A stretch of DNA of 64,000 nt from Sepioteuthis lessoniana (lineage: Eukaryota; Mollusca; Cephalopoda; Myopsida; Loliginidae). A program made the position numbers and the translations under genes. Below the pieces are notes generated by a model. The model did not search any database and had not been told where the DNA came from. It saw nothing but the letters and a program-made list of their open reading frames with translations. Location of the stretch: NCBI GenBank assembly GCA_963585895.1, contig OY757911.1, forward strand, positions 56,234,809-56,298,808. Reading direction: 5' to 3'. Shown piece by piece: positions 45,655 through 57,367 of this stretch; the first letter of the stretch is position 1; every line of letters begins with the position of its first letter.

Positions 45655-45886
45655 AAAGAAAAAAAAAACAAAGACCGGTTATTTTAGGATTATAAATTTA
45701 TTTCCATCCTGTTTTGCGTTTCCCCTTGCTCCCTCCCCCCGTGTCTATTCTGTTTTATTTATCCATAAAATGTGAAGAAGTCCTGTTATAATTTTTTCTT
45801 CGTGTTTTTGGTTTGCATCAGAAACGCAAAACAAGATGGAAATAAATTTATAATCCTAAAATAACCGGTCTTTGTTTCTTTTCTTT
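45655..45886. repeat. About 66-bp inverted repeat, fold-back element
   Basis: The left arm 45655-45722 (core ACAAAGACCGGTTATTTTAG, GATTATAAATTTATTTCC) and right arm 45821-45886 are reverse complements with only a few differences. They surround about 98 bases that include a pyrimidine-rich CCCTTGCTCCCTCCCCCC. No coding. Looks like a fold-back/MITE-like insertion. Confidence 0.85.
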
Positions 45887-45904
45887 AATATATATATATA
45901 GATA

Positions 45905-47150
45905 TACCATGTTAGTTTTTTTTTTATTCAAGCACAAGCTAATGGCATTTCACTGGAGTCTGAAAGACAAGTCTCCTCAAGTTTCCAGAATTCTTCTCAG
46001 TATTTTGGTCGATCTTAATGCTGAATCCTGGTTGTTCTCCGTTCGTCCTCTGATTTCTATGCCTTACAGTTTGTTTACAAAGCTTTCGTGGATTGATCTG
46101 TTCACGCCAATTAGAATTGTATTCCATAGATTTTTAGTTTTATGGAAAGGTCTAAGTGTTATGTATCTTTCACTTTTCATAATTTCACTCTGTGTTACGC
46201 TGGGATGGTAAAGTGAACTATTCGGTACATTTTCTTTTTCCCGTTTTTTTTACTATTACTTAGTCTAGTCTTCTGACGGTGATTTGAGGATATGTTCGTG
46301 TCTCAAAACCCCAAACAATATTTCTTGTCCCATTCTCAAGAAAGGGTTCTGAGCTATTCATATACCATTTGTTCGTATAGAAAAATTACAATTTCTGGCA
46401 CAATTCTCAAAGGATCACGTTCTTAATCCATTCGTGTCTAGTCTGGTACTCTTTTTGCGCTAATTCTCTGCATTCACTGATGTGATTAATCATTTCCTCT
46501 TTAAACTTTATAAGGTTTTTCTTGCATCTTTTTTTATTCTGCTTTTGGAAAAGACTCAGTTTCTCTCTTAAGGTTCACCTTTCTTAGTCATGTCCAAGTA
46601 TTCTCACCAGTTTGTTGCTTGAAATACACATTGGGTTATTGTTCTTCCTATTTCAGCTTCCTAGTTTTTGTTTTTCTGTTGATCATTATGTTGCCTGCGT
46701 TGTTTCTCCTCGCTGTTATTAGTTTTTCTGTACACATTTTTTTTTCGAATCATCGTATGGAAGCCTCGACACTATCTTGGATACTTGTGAGTCCTCTTCC
46801 TTCTTCGTTCCTTGAGAGAGTGCGTCTATCTCATTTCATGATTTACTCATGTTTTCGCTTCTCATTATTAGCATGGCACATTTTTTAGCAAAACTTCATC
46901 ATTAAATCCTGACTGTGAATTCATATTGTTTGTATTAAGTTCTCCAACTTTATAATTTTTTTTACAAAATGCTTCATATCGTCCATCTACGTTGGTGGTA
47001 AATCTTTTTTGCCATTTAGTCAATTTGTAGCCCCCTGCTGCAAATGATACTTTACAGTTTTTCATCGTTTCTGTGATGAACGTTAATACTTTGTCGGATA
47101 TCATATACAATTTGAAACAGTTTTGCGGGACCATATCGTATGCCTATTTT
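45905..47150 (-). pseudogene. RLE-type LINE, RT to endonuclease end (copy 2)
   Basis: Read on the minus strand: 47134-46868 gives MVPQNCFKLYMISDKVLTFI and TETMKNCKVSFAAGGYKLT. In the +1 frame it gives MDDMKHFVKK, the degraded RT catalytic box (YxDD type). Several hundred residues of RT are missing after it. About 46600-46220 gives KRETES, INHISECRELAQKEYQTRH and YTNKWYMNSSEPFLENGT. About 46200-45905 gives the C-terminal region down to RRILET-GDL. Frameshifts and stops throughout. The plus-strand frame at 45909-46211 is antisense. Confidence 0.65.
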
Positions 47151-47239
47151 GAGGACAATACATACCATAGCTACATTTGATAATTATCATAATTCCCTTC
47201 GGAGAGTTTTTCACACAACCGCCATCTGATTATTATTCA

Positions 47240-47725
47240 CGTGGGTTTGAGTTACAGCATGTCTCCTCAAGTGTCCATTATTCTTCTCAGTACTCTGGAT
47301 GATCTTGGATGGTCTCCACTCGTCTTCTTATTTCCAAGTCGTCAAATCCCTTTATCAATCATTTGATGACTGTACCGACCACACTAATCACAATTTTTGT
47401 CACTCATGTTCCTCAGTGCTTTTCAGTTACCTAGCTAAAAATAAGTACTTATCTCACTGTTCGCTTTCTTTCAGTTTTTTCCTGTAGAGTACCTGATCAG
47501 GTGGATTCTCTTTTTTGTTGATTATCACTGGCTCTCGCTGAAATTTTGGTGATCCGTTTGTATCTTAAAATCCCAGAGAAGTTTGTGCGTCTCAGTTTTT
47601 GGGACATATAATTGTTTGTACATATACCAATTATTCTTATGGTCAAAAGTAAGTTTCGAGCACAATTTCGAGTGGATTACCTTTTTTCCTGTTTCATGAT
47701 TTTCCGTTGTTGTCATAGATTTCAT
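47240..47725 (-). pseudogene. RLE-type LINE, endonuclease region (copy 3)
   Basis: Minus-strand frame 47725-47525 reads KKVIHSKLCSKLTFDHKNNW, then LLWDFKIQTDH, the start of the restriction-like endonuclease core. Below 47525 broken frames continue to about 47240 with LIKGFDDLEIRRRVETIQ. It lies head-to-tail, immediately upstream of copy 2 in the same orientation. The GKKVIH and WDF blocks identify the family. Confidence 0.62.
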
Positions 47726-48078
47726 ATCTCTGTTTCCAATCTAATTTTCTATCCAGGTTTTAAATTTCAATACGAATTCCTAGAAGTAACACCGATTTTA
47801 ATCTTAAATTCGATCCTATTTGGTTTTGTTCATTTAATTCCGTTATCTTGTTCGTTGAAATATGTATTGATAATTCGTTTTTGCTTCTGTTCTAGCCTTG
47901 AGAGTTTTCCGGTATTCGTTTCTTGGCGAGGGTAATGTTGTTTTCTTTTCAGATTTAATTCTCTTTAAAATCTTTATATTAATTTTTTCTTCCTGTGTTA
48001 GTCATTTATTTGAGTGGTTTAGGAGTGGGTTGTTTCGTATTGCTATTATTTTCTGAATGAAACAGAAAAAGAGAAAAG

Positions 48079-48120
<42 letters not shown>

Positions 48121-48542
48121 TGATAAGATTTCATTCATCCCCTTCAGATAGGTCTCAATATTCTCGTCCATTATGCTGATGGTTATTTTGTTGAAAAGAG
48201 GAATCGTTAGTATTTAATTTCGTTCATAAATTGAGAAATAATTTCTGACTTAGTTTTACTTAAGAATCCTATCAAGGAAAACTCAGAATAAATTCCAAGG
48301 GATATTATTTCGTTAAAAATTTACTTCCTCTTCCATGAACATATATTTCGATAGCAGAGTTAGGATAATTGAAATGTATTTGCTGTAAGAAAAAAATTCC
48401 TTCATTTTCCGCTACCTTGCAAATGTATATGTAATTGAAATTTAAATATGCTGCGCATGATTACAATTCCACAATGCACATTGATCATTGTTTGCCAAAT
48501 AACTGTTTAGTGTTTTAACAAATACCTTGTAGAATTTTATCG

Positions 48543-48545
<3 letters not shown>
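47726..48545. other. AT-rich stretch with (AT)n
   Basis: A (AT)n run at 48080-48119. No gene is recognised. Confidence 0.5.
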
Positions 48546-48640
<95 letters not shown>

Positions 48641-48683
48641 GTGTGTGTGTCTATCTATCTATCTCTCTCTATATATATATATT
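48546..48683. repeat. Compound (AT)n(GT)n(CTAT)n microsatellite
   Basis: AT to about 48596, GT to about 48650, then CTAT and CT, and a final AT run. Confidence 0.92.
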
Positions 48684-50139
48684 GATGATATCTAAAGTGT
48701 CTAGTCGGATGTTAACTTTTGCTAAGGTACTTAAATAAGGATCTCTAAAATATTTAACATGTAATATAATTATTTTCCTAGAGGGAAAGTGTTATAAACT
48801 TTAATTAGAAAAGAAAACGATATGAATGTATAACAATACTATGGCATATATATAAAGCCATATATTTAAAACATAAAATTTTCAGACATCAATGCTTGTG
48901 AAAGCGGGATATTTTATTTTCACAGAGGAAAAAATATCTTGCCAAAAAGCTGTCTCGTATAATTCAACAAACTCTTTTTGTTTTCTGTTTTTGTTCATTT
49001 ATCACCTGTTTTCTTGTGTATTTCTCTTTTAATTCGTTGCTTTCGTTTTCATTGTTTTTCCCCACTTTACGAAGTTCGACTTTTACGTTTACAGTCACAA
49101 ACTGATGTGTACATTCGTCCTTAGTCATATCTGCTTTCTCTACACATTCATTCTTACATTATTTTGGTTTTCTTACCCGCGACTTTCCTTTACCTGTCGT
49201 GCATTCATGACTTTCCTTTCTATTATAACAACTTTCTTTATAGCTTTTTTATTTCCACTCGCTTTTCCAGCTCTCTTCCCCCCCTCTCTCTCTCTCTGAT
49301 CATCCTCTTTAATAGTTACATGAATGATCCTTCATACACTCTTCCTTTCTTTTTCCCATCCACCGATCTTCCTCCACCCACATAACTAGAATATTTAATC
49401 ATAAGCTGAGAAAACTCACTTTAGATGATAAAAAGAAAAGCCACGAAAAAAACGTAAACTAAAGAATCTTTCACTAGAAGGCTAATCTCTTTACACGTTC
49501 ACAAAAATTTACTTGTCTACTTCATAATGCAAGCAGAACTCATTCTGGTGTACCGCCTACAGTTCGAGCTAAAATATTTTTATGGTGCTACAAATGATCA
49601 GTGCATAAAACACACCGCCCGAGGAGAAGCGAAAAATGATTTGTGTTTTTACTAATTCATAGTTATTGTTTCGTCATCAGTGTTTAATGTATGTGACGAC
49701 TCGACTGGAATTTTACGCAGCCCACAAATAATTCTTCACTGCCGCCTGAATATTCTAAAATTTTCCTGCAACTCCCCACATTTTTATGTCGAGCAGACCA
49801 CTAGCGAAAATAGAAGAAAAAAGAAAATATCTAGAGGTTTGACACATTTCAAAATTGATTTTTGTGCACTGCATTTTATCAAGCTAATATTCAAGTTCTT
49901 CATATGTATTAAATATGTAAGAAAATGTACACGTGGGTATGGATTTTGCACGCATCGTTTGGTTTAAGCGTTAAATGCTGAAGTTGAAAATTTATATACA
50001 TAGACAAGAAAAATGACAAAGTAATATTTTTAAATTACCTTTCAGCTCAAGCCGTTCACGTAAAAATGAAACTATAATTTTTTTTTAGCTCTATAAGATT
50101 AATGTTCTTGGTATGAAGCTAAACTGCGTCTGAGAGTAA
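48684..50139. other. AT-rich unassigned stretch
   Basis: Small frames near 49105-49385 are Phe/Leu/Ser-rich in a pyrimidine-rich tract and are not credible genes. The frame at 49680-49967 has no motif. Confidence 0.5.
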
Positions 50140-50245
50140 AGATCAAGTTCGGGAAATCTAGGCAATTTGGTGTAGCCCTTACTCGCCACTGACGGCTACT
50201 CAAGATTCAACTCTGGCCCGGAATGGTAGAAACTGTTAGGGATCA
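50140..50245 (+). repeat. Possible composite repeat D head fragment
   Basis: The segment CTGGCCCGGAATGGTAGAA...GTTAGGGATC parallels the CTGGCCCGGAATGGTTGCAC...GATAGGACCC end of the head at 38392-38425. The match outside this is weak. Confidence 0.35.
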
Positions 50246-51514
50246 AACCATTTACATATGATTCATATTCAAATGATCATGTACCAAAGACGAACTCAAA
50301 AGGAATCGAAAATTTTAAAAAAAGAATGTACAATGAACCTGATTCTCCAACCTTTTGCCATAAACTAACTTTAAGAGCGTTGACGTACCGTTAAAATCAT
50401 TTAATTGCTCTAGCAATAAGATTTCACGATTATATGTTCTTTTCTTTAAGATTGTAAGCGAATGGTACTATGGTGCAAATGGAAAATTTATGATTTTAAA
50501 AGCCTGTTGATGACTTGAAAAAGTCAAGATCTTGTCCGGTATGCTAAATGTTACAAGAAATACTTCATCTAGCCTTATTGACCAAAAGCAAGAGTTGAAA
50601 AGGACTTGCTTAGGTCAAGAAACTAGGTGACTCCTTGACGTATTAGTGTGGGCTGTTCGGACAATGCCACGCACGTAATGTTGGAATGGAGATAGAGTGA
50701 TCTATGAACCCCAATAACAGATGATGTCTCTCAATTCGCTTCTCTTTGGTGGCTAGGTTACGAGGAGACAAAATTTCGAGCTTTCTGAGAGCATGAAAAC
50801 CATTCAAAGATTCAGAAAGAGCCATTTCATACTAGAACGAAGAAATTATACCGAACGTTGTGTCCGCTATCCATTTTCATCGAATTCTACATTTGAGTAG
50901 AAAGAATAAACCAACAGATCTTCCGGTACCTGCGGCAAGTTATGCTTTTGTTTTTTTCCTCCCCAATCCGACGATTAACCATCACTAATCTAACAGTCGG
51001 CGGTGACTGTGCTACACTTTCCATAATATATTTTCTGGTATATTTTCTTGGTTAATCTATTCTAATTTTTTCTCAGTAAAATTTCATATATCACAATACT
51101 AACATGTTTGACATATGCAATCGCAAACATGCGAAAACAGATTGTCATACCATAGAATTATGAATACAATATTTTCTTTTAAATGCTCAAACAAGGAATA
51201 ATTCAATCTACTTTACTATATGCAATTGAATGAGGTTTGTTGGTGTTGAACGAGATAATCTAATCATCATATTTCTTATTTCAGGCAGAGAAATACGAAA
51301 TAATTATTAGCAGTTTTCTTCCTTTTTCAAAAAGAAGTCATCTTGCAAGAAAAATTACAACCAGCGAGAAAAGCAATCGTCAATAATTACCGAAAAATAA
51401 CAAAACAAGATTAGATAAACTTAAAAGTGAACGCTAATATCAATTTTGTGTAAGGGCTTTTTACTTATTAAAGATAATACTTACATACATGCACAAACAC
51501 ATTTTTTTAAATCG
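50246..51514. other. Unassigned stretch
   Basis: A slightly GC-richer part at about 50620-50830 carries no recognised motif. Nothing can be supported as a gene. Confidence 0.45.
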
Positions 51515-51690
51515 TCAGTTCTCGATAAAACCCTTGGGAAGGGCATGAATCTACCTACTTATCTTCTTGCTATCCAAAAAGTGTAGGATAGAAAAACAAC
51601 CACTCTAGAAAATAAAAATTGAATTTAAACCAATACTCCACTTAAAAATTGACCTACATTCTGTCCGTGTGACACTATATACGGGCTTAG
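51515..51690 (+). repeat. SINE, family B fragment
   Basis: Contains ACCCTTGGGAAGGGCATGAA and later ACTTAAAAATTGACCTACAT then CTGTCCGTGTGA, aligning with the body and 3' part of the 42 kb SINE. The tRNA head is missing or too decayed. Confidence 0.6.
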
Positions 51691-52158
51691 CTTGTATGTC
51701 TGAAAGTGTGTGTGTGCAGGTATATTAATGCATATGGTTGGGGGTTTGACAATAGGTATAATAATGTCCGTTCCAATGTATGCGTGTTTCCATATAGGCA
51801 CAAAAATTTACTGATTGAGCCCGCTTTGTATAAAATGTAAATGACAAATTAAAACTGATCAACCTCACAAACATTTTATCAACATACCTTCATGGAGATC
51901 CTTGAGTCTCATTGTCAGCCTATGTGTTTGCATCCAGCTTTTTTGGTTGTCAGTGTCCGGGAATAGGAATATTCGTTCCTTCTTAGAAGAATAGGTCCAA
52001 CTGGAAGACCGGGGGAAGAGGGAGTGAATCAGTTTGAGGAAGTTGGTAAGAAACCGTCGCAGGACACAGACGCAGAAGGTTAATCAGAGAAGAAATACAA
52101 ACAATACAGGGAGAAGAAGTCAGTCGACTACCAGACGCAGAGAGTTGTCCCTTCAGTA
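51691..52158. other. Unassigned stretch; purine-rich block before the mariner
   Basis: 51985-52156 is purine-rich (GGGGGAAGAGGGAG, GGGAGAAGAAG) and appears to continue at 53446 after the mariner. It may be an older LTR or repeat split by the insertion. Confidence 0.4.
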
Positions 52159-53444
52159 AGTTTCAAGACTTTTTTTTATACAGGCATTTAAAATCGTCGT
52201 AGACACTTGAAAATTTAGCATGTTATTGCTATACATGTTATGAGATGACCGACCAATTTTTATGATTTCAGGTTTAAATGTACAGCTACAGCAGTAAAGG
52301 GAATACACCCTGCTAAATCCTGATTGTCACAGCTGGTGAATTTCAAAAATACTATCTGGACGTGAGGACACTTTAGAAGAACGATATGCCATAAAATTCT
52401 GTTTTAATTATGAAAAAAATTCCACAGTAACGTATAGAATGCTTCAGACTGCATATTGCATGAATTGAGCATCAGTTTTTGAGTGACATCAGAGATTTAA
52501 GGAAGGCATGGAGTCTGTGAGGGATGATGAGATGTGTGGAAGGAATAAAGAAGTCAGAACATCAGAGTTGATTGGCCAAATAAAGAACTTCATGAATAAG
52601 GACCGTCGTGTGTCTATTGAGACGATAAGTACACAGCTTGATGTCAGTGAGGGAACTGTACATACAATTATTCGCGAGGAACTGAAAATGCGGAAGATTT
52701 GCGCGAAGTTTGTCCAGATCAGAAAGAAATACGTTGTCATGACAGCAGGTAGATGGTCAAGCTGATCAATTCAGATCCCGCTGTTCTTGATGCTCTGGTG
52801 ACCTGCGATGAAAGCTAGATCTACTGTTATGAGCCAGAGACCAAGAGACAAAGTTCCCAGGGGAAGCATGCTGGCTCTTCTAGACCCAAGAAGGCCAGAC
52901 AGAGCAAATCCTCTCACAAACTTTTGATGATCCCTTTTTTTTTACAGCATTGGCATGATCTACGTGAACTGGGTTCCCATTAGACAGACAGCCAACAAGG
53001 AATACTATTTTGAGGTTTTAAGGGATTTCAGGCAGAGATTTCGTCTGAAGAGGCCAACACTCTTCAAATCGTGTACGTGGCATATCCACGAAGACAATAC
53101 ACCACTCCACAACTCCATCATTGTCACAGACTATTTGACCAAGATGGGCATCAAGACAGCTCATCACCCTCCCTATAGTCCAGACATTTCTCCCTGTGAC
53201 TTATGGTTATTCCCTAAGCTCAAGGAAAAACTTAGAGGCTGTCGTAATGAGACAATTGAGATGAAAGAGGGTGTGATAAAGGTCTTTGATTTGATCCCTT
53301 AAGAGCACTTCCATGGGACCTTCCAGAAGTTGTTGGAACTGTACAATAAGTGCATTGCAGCCGGAGGAGATTACTTCGAAGGTGACTAGAATTTCATGTG
53401 TGTACTATCAATAAAAGTACTCATACGAAAAAAGTCTGGTAACT
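52159..53444 (+). mobile_element. Mariner transposon copy 2 (1286 bp, TA TSD)
   Basis: Flanked by TA at 52157-52158 and 53445-53446. Ends AGTTTCAAGACTTT (left) and, reverse-complemented, AGTTACCAGACTTT (right). Same family as 7414-8718. Cut-and-paste DNA transposon. The coding region is broken, so it is a fossil. Confidence 0.93.
52361..53388 (+). pseudogene. Mariner transposase remnant, D,D34D
   Basis: 52508-52765 holds the DNA-binding part (RTSELIGQIKNFMNKDRRVS, SEGTVHTIIREELKMRK). The first catalytic region near 52800-52850 reads DALVTCDES followed by a TAG that replaces the usual Trp. 52955-53302 reads IYVNWVPIRQTANKEYYFEV, then HEDNTPLHNS and HPPYSPDISPCDLWLFPKLK. Counting from the Asp of HEDN to the last Asp gives 34 intervening residues, the mariner D,D34D signature. 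The C-terminus CIAAGGDYFEGD lies at about 53350-53388. Stops and frameshifts separate the pieces. Confidence 0.9.
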
Positions 53445-53446
53445 TA

Positions 53447-53854
53447 TTGTGTGCTCCGACTACCATACAGATAGCTTGGATCACAGATACAGAGATGGGC
53501 TGAGAGAACACATACAGAAGAGATGTGGTTGAGGTAGCTGATAATGGAGAATAGACATAGACAGAAATGTAAATAGGCTGAGATGTTTTCTAGTTAAGAC
53601 ATTTTGTTGCGAAGAGTGACACGAACTTCGTCCTTTAAACATTTATTCAGCTTTTATGTTCTCTTTGCTTTATCAAGATGGGACCGTCTGGGACTAATGC
53701 ATTTTGACTCAACTTTCTGAGACGCCAAATACCACGAGGGGGTCAAACCCGAAGATTTTAATTCTGCAGAAGTGCATGGTCCGTTCGTTATTGTCCCATC
53801 TGTAGCGGAAGGGTTTCAGTAAATGCACTCTACCACATGCACATACACGCACCC
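53447..53854. other. Right flank of mariner 2, unassigned
   Basis: Sequence from GTGTGCTCCGACTACC onward is moderately GC-rich and purine-rich and probably belongs to the same older repeat as 51985-52156. No coding motif. Confidence 0.4.
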
Positions 53855-53890
53855 ACACACATATATATATATATATATATTCACACGCAT

Positions 53891-53964
<74 letters not shown>
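53855..53964. repeat. Compound (AT)n(CA)n(AT)n microsatellite
   Basis: AT, then CA, then AT runs. The Tyr-Ile frames across it are artefacts. Confidence 0.93.
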
Positions 53965-53966
<2 letters not shown>

Positions 53967-54034
53967 TCCCCCATGGGGGTTGAGCTCTCTAGCGAAGGAA
54001 TTGCCGGCCGCCGCTAGCATAATCCAAAGCTCTT

Positions 54035-54245
54035 CGAAAGAATTGAGTACTCTGGTAGCCGATACGGTATAAAAATGTAAACAAAGGCTGCTGCCGCTGC
54101 TTCTAAAAATAAAAATACCTTAAAATTCCCTTTGACAACATGGTCCGCTTGGTGGACGAGTGGTCTAAAACACATCCTAACGTAAAGTTGGACGGGTTTC
54201 GATCCCGGCTTCGAGCGTCCTGCGTGTCTAGCCACACTGAAGAGT
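54035..54245 (+). repeat. tRNA-headed SINE, family C, copy 1
   Basis: TGGACGAGTGGTCTAAAAC (A-box) at about 54153-54170 and CGGGTTTCGATCCCGG (B-box) at about 54194-54209, spaced as in a tRNA with a long variable arm (Ser/Leu type). A leader TACTCTGGTAGCC...AAAAATGTAAACAAA upstream is shared with 63820-63900, so the repeat extends 5' of the tRNA-like part. Confidence 0.65.
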
Positions 54246-54828
54246 TCTGATAGAACGAAACAGTCTGTCTGTGGATGACTATATATATAGGTTTCATTCA
54301 ATAAATAAGGGGAATTTAGCCAATATAATTGGCAATAAAAAAAACAATGTTTTTAGTCACAGCTTTACATGACAAATCAACAGTAAGTAATTTTTTCATG
54401 TCCCAGAAGATTCAGTATGATCCTCTTTACTAAAGGTTATGCCTGCATTTTTTTTCTTTAATTGAGGGTTAGTATGTTCTCATATCAATGGGCTATATTT
54501 TCTAATCAGCTGAGTTGTAGCTGATCAATTTTTAGAGAGAAATGCCAATGAAGGTCAACTCACTATTCCCCCATGTTTCAAGACTGAAATCTTACCGTCG
54601 GATGTTTGAGTGTCGTATCTAAGACACTCTTTGTCGGAGAGTCTTACTATTATGACCAGATGCAGTCAGTGTGTTCGACAGAACAAGACAACTGAGCCCC
54701 ACATTTATACATCTGGTATCTTGGTATGATATATTTCCATTTGACAAATTAAACACAAAAGGCTATATATGGAGACGTGTCTACATTGCCCAAAACAAGG
54801 GTAAATTTGATACTATCAAAATGATTGC

Positions 54829-54864
<36 letters not shown>

Positions 54865-55535
54865 GAGTTTCGATTTATGGTTAAAATGATTTAAATCTAG
54901 CAAGAACATTTGTTTTGGAATAATTCGAAATGGCTGCCACTCAGATTTTTCTTGGGCTGAATAGGGGTCTGTCATAAAAATTTTAGTGGCTTTGAAATGC
55001 AAATAATGTAAAAATTACAGAAGATCGCATGAATTGTAGGGAGAAGCATACTTTAGGGAAAAAGTAGATGCCGATCTGAGAAGAATGTCTTTACCACTAC
55101 GACGGTGAGTCGATTTAGAAATGTTCACAGCACAATCTCACAGATATATAGATAGATATATTGATTTATAGATATAGATAAATTTAACAGTGGACATTGC
55201 TGATATAAAAAAAAATCAACTATGTACAAAATGTCATATTAGATATAAGAAAAATAATCTGACACTATATGATATGTATTTTATAATGGTCTTCAAAACT
55301 TGCAATTTCTATAAAACGTATTTAATTTTTAGCAGAAAAAATTTAAGAAAAAAAAACCTGTTTATCTCCAATAAAACTAAGCAATTATATGTTTTGCGAC
55401 TTTCAATAACGGCATGAATTTCCAAAAAATTACAATAGTATATTTGATTACAGAAATTTAAATGCGAAATCGAAAAACGTTAATAATATCCCCAATTTTC
55501 ATTTCCCGCCAAAAGTTCAGAGAAATATAAAAATA
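54246..55535. other. AT-rich stretch with (AT)n
   Basis: An (AT)n run at 54834-54863. No gene is recognised. Confidence 0.5.
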
Positions 55536-55745
55536 CCAACCCCTCCGCACAACCAGGATGCAAGCCTAGGTCTATCTTTTAAACCAAGATTAACAAGTTT
55601 GAGTTAAGAGTTTTCCTTCTCTCAGATCGGATGGCATCCTATGGTTAAAGAACTGAGTCTGCCCTACATTTTACCCGTTACTGAAGGGAGAGTAGTTTGT
55701 ATATGTTTCCATAGGATATTAAAGCTAAACGAAATATAAAGAGGC
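55536..55745 (-). repeat. SINE, family B, 5'-truncated copy
   Basis: Aligns with 42040-42230: ACCAACCCCTCCGC, GAGTTTTCCTTCTC, AGTCTGCCCTAC and TTTACCCGTTACTGAAGGGAG on the plus strand. The tRNA head (higher coordinates) is missing. Confidence 0.7.
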
Positions 55746-56099
55746 TCTTCACTTCATCTCTTGCATTTTTCGAAAGAAGTTTCTTTTCAAAAAAGCAAAC
55801 TACCATCAAAGTCACCACAAGAATCATTTTTTCTAATGTTTAAGACAGCAGCATTGTTCACAAAACCATACATGAAGATGAAGAGAGGCACGCTCACACA
55901 TACACAAAAAAAAAAAAAAAAAAAACCAAAACAGCCATACACAAACATTCAAAGAAAGTATTGTTGTTAATTTAGAATGAAAATCTATTCTTAAAAAAAC
56001 AGGAAGGAAAACATGTTTAAGATTTAAATTTATCATTATTATCATTAGTAATATTATTATAGTTATTGTTCTTTTTTCATGAGAGAGTTAACAGATAGT
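55746..56099. other. Unassigned stretch with poly(A)
   Basis: A poly(A) run of about 20 near 55906-55925. No gene is recognised. Confidence 0.5.
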
Positions 56100-56850
56100 C
56101 TTTCATCTGATTCAGAATTAAAGCAAGTCTCCGAGAGGTCTCTAGGCCTCTTCACTGTCTTCTGATCGATCTTATCAAAATTATTAACATTTACACGTTC
56201 TGAATTTTTTCACACCAGCGTTTGCTTATGGTTTCTTACTCTGGTTTGAGTAAAATAAAGTTCCTCAAGTCTCCCTGACTCTTATTAGTATTCTGACCGA
56301 TCGTATTAATGCTATAGTTTCGATGGTCTCCACTCTTCCTCTTATTTCCTAGTTCTCCAGTCTCTTGGTCATTCCTTTAGTGACTGCTCCGAGCGTTCTA
56401 ATTACAATTGGTATCACCGTCACTTTCATGTTCCTTAGTTTCTTTAGTTCACAAGCAAGGTCCAGATCCTTATCTTTCTTTTCGTTTTCTTTCAGTTTTA
56501 CTGTGTGGTTACCCAGTTGACTATTTGGCAAGTTCACTGTTTTATGTTGACTATCACTACGTCTGATCGTCTGGCCGAGATTAGAGGGTCTGATTGTATC
56601 TCAAAATACCAGAGAAATTTGTGCTTTTCATTTTTCAAGGCGGAATCTGGGTTTTTCATACACCATTTGTTCGCATTGTCAAATTCAAGCTTCTGGTACA
56701 ATTCCCGGTGGATCACCTGCCCCAACAAGTCGTATCTCGTCTTATATGCTTTGTCCGCTAGCTTATTGCATTCATTTATGTCATTGGGCGTTTCATCTCT
56801 ATCACCACAACACCTACGCCTGCAACTTTGTTCTGTCTTGACTATTTTTG
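56100..56850 (-). pseudogene. RLE-type LINE, zinc knuckle and endonuclease region (copy 4)
   Basis: Best-preserved copy of this LINE end. Read on the minus strand from about 56850: RRCCGDRDET...NEC (knuckle), then LGQVIHRELYQKLEFDNANK and WCMKNPDSALKNEKHKFLWY, then FEIQSDPLISARRSDVVIVN, the R-P-D...V core of the restriction-like endonuclease with Pro changed to Ser. After a stop, 56537-56349 gives LKENEKKDKDLDLACELKKL and NMKVTVIPIVIRTLGAVTKG. Broken frames run to about 56100 with EIRGRVETIETIAL. In R2/NeSL-group LINEs this nuclease nicks the target. The RT is missing upstream, where an (ATT)n run lies at 56927-56983. Confidence 0.68.
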
Positions 56851-56925
56851 CTTTTACATATAAAATCCTTATGGCATCATTGTGTCCTGATATCAGAAGT
56901 TACTGAGTTTCTTTCTGAAAGGTTC

Positions 56926-56926
<1 letters not shown>

Positions 56927-56983
<57 letters not shown>
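56927..56983. repeat. (ATT)n microsatellite
   Basis: About 19 ATT units next to the truncated LINE. Confidence 0.93.
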
Positions 56984-57297
56984 TCACGTAGATATCTATT
57001 CGTCTGAATCTTTTTTAAATTTTATTTCCGGGCTGATTTCTATGAAATAACAAACCCCGTTATTTTCCCCTTCATGTTACATTTTTATGAACACTCATCA
57101 AAATGTTTTTAATCAACATCTGGAACTTTGATATGAAAACTATAAACTTTAGGGAGTTAAAATAATCATCAACAATGGATCGAGGATGAACTTTGAGTCC
57201 AACCAACGTCAACGTTGTTCTGATGGAATTTTTTAAGCCTACTTGAAAGAATAGCTCTTTGAGCGGAGTCTAAAAATTTCTTGCCCTGAAGTCACCA

Positions 57298-57367
<70 letters not shown>

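Noticed and set aside
45909..46211. Plus-strand 100-residue frame with hydrophobic content
   Set aside because: Antisense of the RLE-type LINE C-terminus, which reads correctly on the minus strand.
53709..54020. Tyr-Ile and Cys-Val repeat frames here and at 17372-17845, 11836-12054, 8718-8900, 57239-57550
   Set aside because: Products of TA and TG microsatellites.
54140..54240. Possible tRNA-Ser or tRNA-Leu gene
   Set aside because: A-box and B-box are present but the acceptor and anticodon stems do not pair, and the surrounding leader is repeated at 63.8 kb, so it is a SINE head.
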